From the NCBI GenBank assembly GCA_029817715.1, contig JARUPY010000507.1, positions 1 through 64,000 on the forward strand: a DNA stretch of 64,000 nucleotides. The letters are read 5' to 3'. A program made the translations under genes and the position numbers. Position 1 is the first letter of the stretch; each line of letters begins with the position of its first letter. This document shows, piece by piece, positions 45,151-57,529 of this stretch. Below the pieces are notes generated by a model that had not been told where the DNA came from, searched no databases, and saw only the letters and a program-made list of their open reading frames with translations. The stretch is from Melastoma dodecandrum. Taxonomy: Eukaryota; Streptophyta; Magnoliopsida; Myrtales; Melastomataceae.

Positions 45151-47240
45151 ACCCTTTCACTACTTCGCAACTTCCCTTCTGCTTTCTGGTAGACAGAACA
45201 TAGAAAATTATTAGCTTTTAAACAAGCAAGCACAATAAAACTAATCTTTTTAAGTAAGAAAAAGCCGAGAAATCCCTTTCGTGAACTTTCCTGACAATGG
45301 CATAAAGATATAACAACTATACCAGCTAATTAATCGACAAAGGGCAAGGGAGTTGCCAATCTCAATAAGCAGTGAATTCCCAAGATAATCACATATTTTC
45401 ATAAAAATGGCCAAACTGAAGACAACTCATGGTAATGCCTCCACAAACAGACTTATTGTGAGATTCAGTCATATCACTCCATATATTCAGGATCACAAAA
45501 CCATCATCACCCCTGTCCCTCACTTACATCGGTTAGACTTCTAAATTTTCCCTACAATAGAGGGTTCCCACAAACATATGGCTGCCCCTTCAAGAAAATA
45601 ATGTTTCTCGGTCAAAAAGCAATAGTACCGTGAATCAGACAATAACTGAAATTTCAATTTCAAGACCAACTGCATCCCAAGCTGAGGTACATTTTTGTAA
45701 ACTGAAGACAAAAGAGGCTTGTGTTTCAAGTGAGTTTTTCGGTACCCATCTGTTGTTTCCTCATGGCGCAAAAGATTGAATTCCTCAGAAATAGCAATTG
45801 ATAAGTCAGGTCAAAAGGCATTTGTTACATTTTATAAACTCTACATCTGTGTGAGTTGCTCCCTTGGTCCAGGTATGCACTGCCAAATGAATCTAAGTGA
45901 TGAGGCGGACTTGGAGGACTATGTATCTCGGCCTGACAAGATTAGTGCTGCTGAGGTACATTTTTCCTCGAGCATTACATTTTGCTGGGACAGTGTGATG
46001 CAACTATTTATTATCAAAATAGTAGCAAAACTAAAATATAGTTCCTGGAAAAAATGCATTCACTACTTGCAATTTCAAAAATAGGAAAACATTGTCATGA
46101 ATAAGGCCTAATTCAGCAGCTCGCCTCACACCGAAATCCAACCCTAGCACCCGGTCCGCAAAAAGCTAAACCAAATCGAACACGACCCATCACTCAAAAT
46201 TAGCCTATCCATAAATCTCAGAGCTTCCTTCGACACAAGAGTCAAGGATAATCACTAAAATTAGCCTATCCATAAATCTCAGAGCTTCCTTCGACACAAG
46301 AGTCAAGGATAATCACCTGGGACAGAGACGGCATTGGACTACGATTCGAAACAACGTCACGACAACCTTCAAAAGAAGAAGACATCACCTGTGAAGCGGC
46401 TTCTCTGACACAGCGCGCGTCTGCGCTTGCTCCTTTTCTTCCTGGGATGGCCGGGATTAATGGGAAGAAGGGATTGAATCGGGCGACTGGCAAAGTTAAG
46501 GGAAGAGGAAAAAGCCTGGAGCAAAAGCAAGAGTCGGACCAAAGAGTCGGCAATAGTAAAAAGAAAAATTCGATTTGAGTCCTATACTTTCTGTTTCTTC
46601 CAGATAATTAAGAGGTTAAGCATAATGTAATTAATAACCCTATTAAGAAGCCTACTTAGCCGTGCATTTCACTTAGGGTGGTGAGCATAGGTTTCAGGAC
46701 CGGTTTCATCTTTATTTTTTATTTATATAAATAATTTTTATTTTTAAAATTATAAATATTTCTTATTTATATTTAATAAATTTGCGTATATTCATCGTTC
46801 CCTTGTCATTGAGGTTTTTTTAAATTAATTAAAGTAATGCGTTTTTTTAAATTAATTAGAGTAATACGGTGAATTTAACATAAAAATGCCTCGTAAGGAT
46901 ATGAAACCGAAACCGACAGATTAATTTTTTAGTGGTTCTTCTAACCACGGGTAAATGGCCATTAGTTAAAGTTCCACGTCTGGAACTACACACAGGAACC
47001 TACTGGAAACTGCTCACCCCTGATTTCACTCACTGAAACGGGTTACCCCGGAATTTATCACACAATTTTCTACCGAAAAGAAATCCAATTAAAATAACCC
47101 ATATTTCACTTTTGGTCATTTTTATGTGTAAAATACACAATTATTTCCATGTCAAAACAAGAAAAAGCAAAGAAATCTCTTCTCTGAGCTCATGAGAAAG
47201 TTATTCCAAAATCATCAAAACAAAGAGTTTCAGTGATCAT
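45151..47240. other. Rearranged spacer upstream of RPT3
   Basis: Contains the RPT3 promoter, then a second copy of the VMA21 upstream region (45633-45684 and about 46101-46680, and again 47025-47255), interrupted by an inverted RPT3 fragment. A 60-bp unit is repeated exactly at 46196-46255 and 46257-46316. An A/T-rich insert lies at about 46680-47025. No intact gene. Confidence 0.7.
45702..46102 (+). pseudogene. RPT3-like fragment: Inverted partial copy of RPT3 (end of exon 4, exon 5, introns)
   Basis: On the plus strand this matches the coding sense of 43647-43245, introns included. It can be followed through TTGTGTTTCAAGTGAG, then exon 5 ([16 protein letters not shown]), then the next intron. 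Several substitutions and a one-base loss near 45890 break the frame. Presence of introns shows DNA-level duplication, not retroposition. Confidence 0.9.
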
Positions 47241-49929
47241 TCATTCCCTCCCCGCCTTCTCGAGCTTCTCAACTTCTTCCTGATGCTTCCGCTCCGCCTC
47301 CTGGAGCTCTCGCTCGGCGTCCTCTTCCTCCTCAATCTCATCCAGTACGTCAAACTCTTTGGTCGCCGCCATGGCCTTTAGTACCGGGTCTCGTAACTCG
47401 GATATCAATCCCCCGCCAATCTTGTACTCCTCTTCATCCCCAATCAAGAATAGCCGCTGGTCTGGCCCAGTTGACATCGGGATGTCAATTGCCAGCAGCT
47501 TCATGTCGTGCTGTATAAAAAAGAGCCAGTTTTTGGCCTAGCGTTAGACAAAACTGGGGGTTTCTCAGAATGATTCAGAAAAGCCCTTTGCTCAGCACCG
47601 AAAGACAACAAACGTCCTTTCTTTCCATAGTAATTGAGTTCTCAATAACATTATAAGAGATAAAACCAAGACATTCCTTCCAACAATTACGAATGATAAA
47701 ACTCAAATTTGACAATCGCGTGACAAGATTCGATATGTCAGGGAAGATACATGCCATGTCTGTCATCAACTTTAAGAACAAAGCATTTTGATCGAAACAA
47801 AAAAAGGGTGTCCTCTGAACAATTAAAAGGTAGGCGTGAAGCAGAACCCATTTCCGTTCCTAAATGTTTGATCCTAAGAATCAGCGAGCAGAACAATTCT
47901 GATAAATTACTCAATCAACGCAACTGACTTCTTTCGCATTAGCTGCTCTATAAAACTATAAGCAAGCATCTCACATATGAAGATCAAAACAAGCCTAAGG
48001 ACAATAGGCCAACTGATGCAAATCTCAATCAGATGGTAAAGATGCAAGTGAATTTAAAAGGAAATGAAACATTGCCTATGAGAGCACAAGCACTGGAAAC
48101 TAGAAAGGGTGGATGTGAACCTGGCCATTTTTCTTTTTCACTTCAACACTGACTAGACCCCTTCGCTCAGAACCACGTATTGGAAAAATGAGAAAGCAGC
48201 GCTTGCCCCGGATTCTTGGCTTAAACTTTTTCAGGGTCACACCGCCGCCTGACATGACATAAGCTCTCAACTCTGTGCCTGCAAGAGGGGCACCCATCAC
48301 CTCTAGAGTTCCAGCATGTGTGTTTAACGTCCTCATGGCCATTCTATATACTCGATCAGGGTTTATGGTGAATCTTGAGCGGATGTAAAGGCCCTTAATG
48401 ATACAGAAAAAATAATTCACAGTTTTTGTCAGACGAAGTGGGACTTTGCCATAGAACAATAACACTAATGCACGTGTACTTTTAAAGTAGTTTTAAGCTT
48501 GGAAGGACCAAAGTATAGGCCCTAGACGAATGGATGAAATGACATCTGGTCACATGACCAGCTGGGTGCATGAATGTAGTTACGGAGGTAAACTACGAAG
48601 TCACATTTCAAGAAACACGATATGATCGCCTATTCACACTAGTTGCCACAGAACTGTAAGCACAAATATCTGTGCTGAGAGCATGAAACCACTTCATGTA
48701 CAATCTAAATAATGTAAAACTAGACACCACCAACATAAGAGTCCAAATGCATCATTGATTGCGCTCATCCCTAATTTAAAATGACCATACTTTGCTATAA
48801 GTATTCCGAGGAGACTTCTTTTGATATAATTCTGTTGAGACATAAAAGAGATCTATAAAAAAGCACAAATTATTTCGCATTAATCTTTTTCAATCATATG
48901 TAGGAAAACAAAAGAAAGAAAAGGAAATTCTATATTTATTCCAAAAGGGAGTGTCTGATTCCTAAGCTGATTACAGCAGAACAAAACACTCAAGAGGAGA
49001 GAGATATCCCTTGAACAAAATGATAGAGTAGCTAAGCAAAGCCAAAGCAACCATTCAAACAATGATTAACCTGTTAAATCAAACTACCTTAGAACAATTA
49101 AACAAACCAGTAGGAATGTAAGAATCATCTGGTCAGACGTGAGTCATTCCATGGTCGAACGCGATTGGTTTTTTCAATTTTTGCACATTGAACAAAAGCT
49201 CTCTCTGTAATTTTTCATAATCCATAAAGTTCTCGAGTAACTCACTGTAAATGCAACGATGGCCGAGGACAACGCGAGGAACCCATACTTGGCTAAACCT
49301 TCCGATATCCCCACAAAGGAATTAGCAATTGCAAACATGATCCTCCACAAGATAATGCAAACCAAAACCCCACCAGCGCCCGCTAACACCAGGTAATTCC
49401 TCCTAAGGAAGGACTCCACTTGCAAACCAATCGCCTCCCTATACCTCCCAAATGCAGACCGAACCGACTCTGCCGGCTTCTCGAAAACCCTCTTCCCAAA
49501 TCCCCCATTACTCGAGAAGCTCCTAGTTCCACACCTGCTCCCACTAAATCCCCCAAATCTACCACCAAACACAACCCTCCCAGCATTTCCATTACACCGA
49601 TTACCGCACTCGAGACCCTTCACCGAGAACCTCCGGATCCCATCCCCATTCTCTCCAAAGGTCCAACCTTTACACCCACCAAACACGATTCTTCCAGCAT
49701 TCCCACTAAACCCCTCAAAATTCCTAAAACCCTTAGCCGAGAAGCTACTAATTCCACCGGAATCTCCCCTCAAACACTTCCAAACATCGAGTGAGCCCAA
49801 ATCAGAGGGAGAAGAAGCTAGTGGTGGGGGATCAGAGAAAGCCCTCGTGGGGGGATGGAAGTGGGGTCGACTGGGGGGGTCAAAGTGGCGGGATTTCCTC
49901 AGCAGAGCTTGGAACACCCTCGTTGACAT
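47241..49929 (-). CDS. Probable mitochondrial membrane protein, Coa1/Tim21-like
   Basis: Three exons (49246-49929, 48121-48393, 47241-47510) join to 408 residues from ATG 49929 to TGA 47241. The first ~160 residues are rich in R, S, F and G with few acids, like a mitochondrial transit peptide. They contain an internal repeat in which GNAGRIVFGG and GNAGRVVFGG are 38 residues apart. One clear transmembrane helix (about 180-203) is followed by a second hydrophobic stretch (215-228). A compact domain in exon 2 (NPDRVYRMAMRTLNTHAGTL, RGKRCFLIFPIRGSERRGL) follows, then DEEEYKIGGGL and an acidic helical tail rich in E and K. The arrangement recalls Coa1/Tim21-type proteins of the inner mitochondrial membrane, but this assignment is tentative. 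The gene is complete and conserved in structure. Confidence 0.8.
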
Positions 49930-50160
49930 CGAAAACGGCCGATCGAGCCAAAAGCAAATTGAGTGGGGGAGGGCGGAATTAGGAGGGAGAGGGGAATCAC
50001 ATCACCCAATTTTATCCAAGTGCTTAGGCAATTTTCTTTCCTCCTCGTTGGCGTTTCTTCATCATGTCTTTCAAATAGCATCAAAAAGGGAAATCATCTT
50101 ATAAATAATTTTTTTTAGCACAATGTCTTAATTATAGTTGGATTATAATGTTCTAACAGT
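49930..50160. other. Promoter side of the Coa1/Tim21-like gene
   Basis: Leader and upstream DNA of the minus-strand gene, ending where a Tat-like LTR begins at 50161. No other feature seen. Confidence 0.4.
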
Positions 50161-50534
50161 TGTTGATATATGGTTAATTTTCCCAATTCTTGAAGCCCCA
50201 GCCCAATTTGGAGATGGGAACTGGGACTATTTGGATCTCCCAACAATTACCAAATGAATAACGAAGCAACGTTGGAGGAGGAGCCATTCATTATTCATGA
50301 TCTTCTTCAACGTATTTCTACTTATAAGAAAACACAAGTTGCTTCTGGCATGCTAGGTAGGAATTGATAGTGGCAGTGGTCAAATTGGAGATTTCTGCTC
50401 GTGGGAGACGCAACATGACGCTTCGTAATGCCTTATGCAAAATAAATTTAGGAGATCTAGAACGATTACTCATGTAAGCAGTTTGCTAAATAAAGAGATG
50501 GTTTTGTCATTAGTCAAAATTTTTATTGATTATA

Positions 50535-50827
50535 AAGATAGTTTTGCATGGAAATATTCTTAAATGTCATGAATCGACGTTGAACACAAGTTGCCAACCT
50601 ATCCAAAAGCTAGGCCACTGAGTGAAATATGCCTTATGTCGAATGTCAAGTTAAGTAGTTGAAATTGCCTATGATGAGATTAAGAAATTATTTAAAGCGG
50701 GTTACATAAGAACCTCAAATGGATATAAAATATTGTTCCAATAAAAAAGAATCACGTATAAATATACTTTAGAGATTTGAACAATATAACCACTAAAGAT
50801 ATGAATATCCTATGCCTATAAGGGCTT
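50535..50827 (+). pseudogene. Tat-like RT, N-terminal part
   Basis: Reads DYKDSFAWKYS then, after stops and shifts, IKKLFKAGYIR and a degenerate KDEYPMPI-like string near 50790. It is cut off by the inverted-repeat element at 50828. Confidence 0.75.
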
Positions 50828-53800
50828 GGCTATTTTGTCTTGTACGGCAATTCCCTCCCATTTTACTAAATTTCCTTGTTTTTTAGTGCATTTTTATTAA
50901 ATCGTGATTCTTTAGTAAATTTTTACTAATAGCAGTGTCAGACTTAGTAAAAATTTAGTACAACGGGATTAGTAAAATGGGAGATAAATGCACAGTAATG
51001 GGCTTAGTAAATTTTTACTATACGATTTACTAAAAGTTTTAGTAAATTACAATATCATACTATATACGATTCACTAAAAAAATCAGTAAATTATAATAGT
51101 GTACTAAAAAATATTAGTAATTAATAATTTTATACTATACGATTTACTATAATAATTTAGTAAAAACCAATTTACTAAACAGTAGCGGGCTTATTAAAAG
51201 TTTAGTACAAAGCCCAACATGCTTAGTAAAACTAGAGAGAAATGCACAATAATTGGCTTAGTAAATTTTACTATACGATTTACTAAAAATTTTAGTAAAT
51301 TACATTATTGTACTATACGATTTACTAAGTGTTGAAGTGATTTTGATGATGAACATTGACCTTCTGCGAAGCAGAAGTCAACCCTCTACACAACAGAAGC
51401 TATTCCTGATGAGAACATTCTGTAAGGAATAATAATTAATTACGAAATTAAGTGGGAATATTCTATAGGAATTATCCAATATGATCAGGACAATTATCTG
51501 ATCGAAATCAAATGATTTTCTTACCAAAGAAATAAAGAGAATAATATATTTCCAATTGAAGGAAATAAATTATCTATTTATGGAAGGTTCTACATGATTG
51601 ATTATATGTCATACGAACGCTATCTTCCATTCTTAATTTATCTTTGGTGGACAAAATCGTGTCATCTGTCCAGATTCATCAAGATGGACAAATGAATCTC
51701 GTAAAGTAATTCAAGGAAATTAATTTTATTTATTTCAATATATAGAAGGTTATCGTAATCTGTAACCCTCTACAACGATTATCCATGGGGATTTAATTAA
51801 ATCAATTGATCTTGATCAGATCTCACCCCAAACGGATACTTACCAATGGAAGACGATATTTGGTTATCAATGGAATTAATATCATTGATTTATTTGTTTC
51901 CCATTTAAGTGTAGAAGATATATTTGTCAATTTTACCTTCTATGCTTAACATTTTGTCTTTATGTATAAATAGGCATTCGATTGTCATTGTAAACGTATA
52001 GAAAAATATACATAAACACTATATACTTTGGTCAGACGTTGGTTCTTGTAATTTTTGGTTGGTTCGACTTTCGTTAGTCACACACGAGGAGCGTTAGCTG
52101 CAGAAGGCTGCATCGTTGGTGAAGTCTTCCAAGAGGGTGACTCGGGGGCCACGAGGGACTCGGTTGGAAGCTACATGAAACGTTGGGGGGAAGCGCTGCT
52201 GGAGGCTGTGTGGCCAATGTGCAGTGGGCCGGAGAGAAGGGCAGATACCCCCGGAGCACAGAAGGTGAGGGACTAACCAGCTTTTGTGGTGTAACGTTCT
52301 GTGTGTGCAGGAACTTAGGACAGAGGTTGTTGTCTGCTTGCACAGGGTTTGCTGCGTGCTTGCGTGGAGTTCGCCATGTAGTCACTATCTCGAGGAGATC
52401 GTGCAGGTCGTGTGGAGCCGCCGAGGAAAAATCCATCCTAGGACAGGGGTCGCTGTCTGGTTGCGTAAGATTCGCTACGTGCTTGGTTACTTTGTTAGTC
52501 ACACTAACGTGTGCAATGAGTCATTGTAGTACAGAACCTTACGGTCTGTGCTTTGAAATTCAATCATCTGTAATACAAAACCTTACGGTCTGTGCTGTAG
52601 AAGGTTGACATCCTTGGTACAGAATCTTACGATATGTGCTTTACAATCTAGTCATTTCTAATACAGAACCTTCTGGTCTGTAGAAGATTGACATACGGTA
52701 CAGAACCTTCTGGTCTGTGCTATACTATTCAAGTCATTTCTGATAGAGAACCTTCTGGTCGGTAGAAGTTTGATATTTGTGGTACATAACCTTCTGGTCT
52801 GTGCTTTGTCACTCAGACATCTGTGGCTCAGAACCTTCGAGTCTGTACTCTGTTACTCAGTCTACTATAGTGCACTCTGTTACTCAGTCTAATATAGTGC
52901 AGAAACTTCAGGTTTGTAATATAAAAGGTCGATTGTGTATTACCTTCTGTAATCTTATTAAGTTACGTCTGAGTGAGTACCATCCAAATTCTAGGTGAAG
53001 AGTGGATGTAGGCAAGTTGCCGAACCACTATAAAAGTCTTGCGTACATCAAAGAAATCGCAATCACATTCGAACGTTCTGTCTTACACAAACCTATCTCT
53101 AAGGTTCTGTGTTACAGAAGCTTCCTTCCGCTGCGGGGTTAATTGAAAAAGAGTTAAAAATCCTTAATTGGACTTTAACACTAATTCACCTCCCTCTTAG
53201 TGTAACACTAAGTATTTTAGTATATTACAATACTGTACTAAAAAATATTAGTAATTTACAATTTTGTATTATACGATGCACTGTAACAATTTATTATTTA
53301 ATAAATTTTTAAGTTTTAATTAAATTGTTATAGTAAATCGTATTGTACAGAATTATAAATTACTAATATTTTTTAGTACAATATTGTAATTTACTAAAAA
53401 TTTTAGTAAATCGTGTAGTACAATAATGTAATTACTAAAATTTTGAGTAAATCGTACAGTAAAATTTACTAAGCCCATTATTGTGCATTTATCTCCCGTT
53501 TTACTAAGCTCGTTGGGCTTTGTACTGAACATTTACTAAGTCCGACATTGTTTGGTAAATTGCTAAGTTTTTGCTAAATTGTTAGAGTAAATCGTATAGT
53601 ACAAAATTATAAATTACTAATATTTTTTTGTATAATATTGTAATTTACTAAATTTCTTAGTAAATCATATAGTAAAATTTATTAACCTGTTATTATACAA
53701 TTCTCTCACGTTATACTAACCCCTTTGGGGCTTCATACTAAACTTTTACAAAGTCCGACACTGTTTAGTAAATTAGTAAGTTTTTACTAAATTATTAGAG

Positions 53801-54113
53801 TAAATATTATAGTAAGAAAATAGGGACTTAGGAGGAGATTCGAGTAGAAAGAAAAGATATTCTACATCGATAAAAATATTAGTAATTTGCTAAATTTCTT
53901 AGTAAATCATATAGTAAAATTTATTAAGCCATTACTATACAATTCTCTCACATTTTATTAACCATGTTGGACTTCGTACTAAACTTTTACTAAGTTCGAC
54001 ACTAAAAGCTATTAGTAAAAACTTACTAAAAAATCACGGTTTAGTAAAAATATACTAAAAAACGAGAAAATTTGGTAAAATGCAAGGCAATTGACTTGCA
54101 AGTCAAAATAGCC
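50828..54113. mobile_element. Inverted-repeat (foldback/MITE-like) DNA element of TTACTAAA units
   Basis: It begins GGCTATTTTG at 50828 and ends CAAAATAGCC at 54113. The arms match in inverted orientation for over 130 bases (for example TTTTTAGT...CGTGATT...TTTTTACTAATAG on both). Inside, TTTAGTAAAT / TTTACTAAA words recur dozens of times on both sides, so the whole element could fold back. It lies inside the Tat-like RT. No transposase. Excluding the nested LTR it is about 1.4 kb. Flanking bases (CTT left, TTA right) do not settle the target duplication, so the superfamily is open. Confidence 0.75.
51330..53207 (+). repeat. Solo LTR with 5-bp target duplication
   Basis: 1878 bp from TGTTGAAG to GTGTAACA, flanked by CTAAG at 51325-51329 and 53208-53212, so it is a complete solo LTR inside the inverted-repeat element. 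TATAAATAG lies near 51965. Downstream, from about 52530 to 52960, about ten copies of an ACAGAACCTTCTGGTCTGTG-like unit occur. The 3' end, TAATTCACCTCCCTCTTAG, is shared with the element at 4118-10212. Confidence 0.92.
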
Positions 54114-56100
54114 TTAAGTTTAATAAAAAAAAATGGCCGGACATGAACTAATGTCATTTGTGGATGAATCTTCAAGCTATAATCAAATATTTATAGCAGA
54201 AGAAGATATACACAAAACAACATTTTGATGTCCTCTTTGAATTGTTTTAGTAGGTCTTAATGCCATTTGAGTTAAAAAACATCGGTGCTACCTACCCACG
54301 AGCTATGAATACCATCGTTCATAGCTTGATTGGAAAGTCTATGGAAATATATATTGATGACATCGTTTCTAAATAGGAAGACCAACACCTTGATCATTTG
54401 CGTGCGGTGTTCTAGCCAGAATCTTGGTTCATTGTCGATGAGTAAAGATCAACCTGATAAGGCATAAGCCATTAGGAACCTAAAACCACCTAAAAAGATA
54501 AGGGATCTACAATTTTTTTTTTTTTTTTTGGGAATGTGAACTATTTGAGAAGATTTATCTCAAACACTACTGGGAATACACAAATATTATCTTCATTCTT
54601 GAAGATCAAAGAATGAGAATGATTTGAATGGACAGATGAGCACACACGTGCCTTCGAACAAATTAAGGAACATTTAACAATGCCACCAGTTATGTCATCT
54701 CCGAACCTCGAAAAACCATTTAAGTTATATGTGTAAGCTTATGGTATATCAATTGGGTCATTGTTTGCTCAAAAAGATGACGAAGGACATGACAGATCGG
54801 TTACCCGTTGAGGCTCTTAACTTCAACTTGATGTCGATACACGACATAAGAAATATTGTGTTTGTCTGTGAGTTATGCGATAACAAAATTGAGACACACT
54901 GTGGGTTCAAGCACGATTCATGTAGTAGCTCAAACAAATGTGGTCAAATACATGTTTAAGGGGCCATTATCGACGAAAGGATTTATAAATGGAGCTTGGT
55001 ACCATTACCATTTGATGTAAGATATATCCCGATGAAAGTCTTGGCAGATTTTTTAACAAGTCATTCAAAGTCGGTCGATCTAGAAGTCAAAATTAAGTGG
55101 GAACTCCTATTTGATGTTCTCGGACATAAAGAGGATCAGGAATAGGATTAATACGGAGCTCCTCAGAAGGACTCGAATTCAAATTTACATTCAAAGTTAA
55201 TGGCAAACTTACTAATAATGGGGTTGAATATGAGTCATTTATCAAAGGGCCCAAAATATTCGACGAGCACAACGTGAGACACATTAAAGTCAAAGGCGAC
55301 TCCAAATTAGTAATTGAATAAATGGATGGTTCTAATAAGTACAACATCTACAAGGGGAGGATACCTAGTAAGGAGTTCCTCAATGATCCAAGGCAAAAAG
55401 TCAAACAAAGGGTTCATATGACTTCTTGATATTATACACTTGTTGACGAGATTTATATCGAAAAACTACGGAGCAAGTCTTGTTACATTGTGTCGATATA
55501 GACGAAGCAATGGTCATCATGATGAAAACCCATAATGGGTTATGTGACATTCATCAATCATGGATTTAAATGTGTTGGCTAATTAAAGGGCATGGTTTTT
55601 TTTGCCTTTCATGATGAAAAATTGCATCGAATCTCATCGTGCTAGAGATGTGGCTCACTCACAATGGCTCCTACTGATGATATAAATTTAATTATTAAAT
55701 CGTGGTCATTCTGAGGATGGATTGGGAAATTAGACCTTTGTCAAGAAAGGTCACACATGTGCCCGTGGCTATTGAATATTTTACCAAATGGATCTACGCC
55801 AAGGCATATAAAACCATTACTCCGAAATATGTGGTCGACTTACTCAAATATGACAATATACCAATTTGGGTACCTCAAACCATTACGGTTGATAATGTTT
55901 TAGTATCTAATGGATCAATCGTGCGAGAATTCACCCACAAATTTAGATTTGGGCTAATTAAATCAACTCTATATTATGATCAAGCTAATGGACAGGCAGA
56001 ATCTGCCAATAAAACTATAAATGGGAATATTAAAAAAAATGATCAACGAAAACCGAATTAGGTGATATGAGTTTTTATTAAATACGCTCTGGGCGTACAA
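54114..56100 (+). pseudogene. Tat-like RT (C-terminal part), RNase H domains and integrase
   Basis: Continues the RT interrupted at 50827: SYNQIFIAEEDIHKTTF near 54200, IYIDDIVSK near 54360, NYLRRFIS near 54545, FEQIKEHLTMPPVMSSPNL near 54660. A second RNase H-like part near 55170-55320 includes EFKFTFKVNGKL, NNGVEYESFIKG and VKGDSKLVIE. Integrase follows at 55702-56061. Many stops and shifts throughout, so not functional. Confidence 0.8.
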
Positions 56101-56562
56101 CGTTACCAAAAGGGAAAGCATCATTAATATCCCTTATAATATGGTGTCGGTCATGATTTCATTCTACCAATTGAAGTACGTTATAGGACTTTGAGGATAT
56201 CACGACAGATAACCTTACCAACACAGAATACACTGAGTTTATGCACCTTGAGACTGAACAATTTGAGGAAAAGCGATTGCATGCACTCGACACCATCCAA
56301 GCATAGAAAAATCTGGTAAAAAAGCATGGAATGAGCAAGCAAATATCACAGATTTAACAAGCTTTTATGTTTAAAAGAATGAAGCTACCCTAATTCAAAG
56401 AACTAGAGTTTTTTGCTCCAAGATAAGACGTTAGGACTAAGGTGGAATTGAGGAGAAAGATACGAGCTTATGAATATTTGTAGTTTTAAAAAGCACGAAT
56501 GCTAAAGGATTTCTATTCCTCCTCCCTGCCGACAGACGCGAAGAAAATAAGGAGGCATTTGG

Positions 56563-57122
56563 TGTTGATATATGGTTAATATTCCGCCCTAATTATGAAC
56601 GCAAGGTGTATTGATTGACTTTGATATTGTGCAGCCCAGCCAATTAGTAGTCTTGACCACCGACAAGACGTGTGGAGCAAGCAAGCAAAAGGACGTTATC
56701 TGAGACAAGGAAATGAACGTGTGGTAACCGGGGGACAGACGCTTCTTTAATAAAGGATGCAGAGCGAGATTTCATGAATATCGGTTGGGATTTTAGCTTA
56801 TAAATAGAGGGCTTCAAGACTTTGTAAATACACACCTTCACACTTGTTCATAAATCGTTTTTTTTTTTTTCTTCTTTCTGCAAACATGAGGAGTGTAAGC
56901 TTCAGATGCCAATAAGAGTGTGCTTCATTTGCTTGTTCAATCTCGTCATCTTCCTTGCTGTTGTTTACTCCCCCTTGTCCGCCCGTTCTCGACCAAATAT
57001 TTATAGCGTGAAATTCGACTTTGTTTTTCATAGTAGGATTTGTAATTAAAACCTCCGAAGAGTCGATGCTATAATTAAATGAAATCACCATTATTACTTT
57101 TTACAAACCAATATCAATTACA
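56563..57122 (+). repeat. 3' LTR of the Tat-like element
   Basis: Starts TGTTGATATATGG after a purine-rich tract ending GGAGGCATTTGG. A TATAAATAG box lies at 56799-56807. The right end, near TATCAATTACA, is approximate. No target duplication was confirmed. Confidence 0.6.
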
Positions 57123-57529
57123 TACATCTTAAAATTTTACGAATTTTTATTTAAAATAAAAAATTATGGTATTATATTGTATCATTTCACTATCTACTCC
57201 GACTGGGGTCAAGTGTTTGGCTACTTTTGTTTTTTTTTCTTTTTTTTTTCCATTTTCACCGCGATAGTTGCACGAGACATAGATAGGATTTCCTAATCCG
57301 AGAAGGGCCTAGGCCCAAAAAGATATATGGGTATGGGCCTGGTTACGATGGGATTAGCATAGGGCCATGGATAACCCCCAAAAAATTAGGGGGAGTGGGT
57401 TAGTCTTTGGCATTTAGACTTGAACCCAATCATGAATATATAGACAGACAAGGAGGAGTCAGGTCCAGAATACCACTCCCACTCTGACATTTAGCCAAGG
57501 GCAGAGGAATATTTAAAATAATTAATAAA
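57123..57529. other. Spacer, no gene
   Basis: T-rich tract near 57230-57250, and GGCCTAGGCCC / GGGCCTGG words near 57310-57345. No open frame of interest. Confidence 0.4.

Larger units (their letters stand above)
50161..57122 (+). mobile_element. Tat-like Ty3-gypsy element, degenerate and interrupted
   Basis: TTGATATATGGTTAAT occurs at 50161 and again at 56563, consistent with LTR starts. RT begins at about 50535 (DYKDSFAWKYS, AYDEIKKLFKAGYIR, then VPIKKN), breaks off at the inverted-repeat element and resumes after 54113 (HELMSF, SYNQIFIAEEDIHKTTF, MEIYIDDIVSK, VNYLRRFIS). Next come RNase H, a second RNase H-like domain as in Tat/Ogre/Retand elements, and integrase (55702-56061: YFTKWIYAKAYK, TITVDNV, GQAESANKTI). 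A purine-rich tract precedes 56563. The 5' LTR, gag and protease are mostly lost, and stops are frequent. Confidence 0.82.

Noticed and set aside
45776..46084. Plus-strand ORF as a new small gene
   Set aside because: It lies in the inverted RPT3 fragment and reads through its introns.
52535..52960. ACAGAACCTTCTG repeats as a CRISPR array
   Set aside because: Units are degenerate and lie inside a solo LTR with a target duplication.
50870..54080. TTACTAAA-rich repeats as a CRISPR-like array
   Set aside because: Units vary in spacing and orientation, there are no regular spacers, and the host is a plant.
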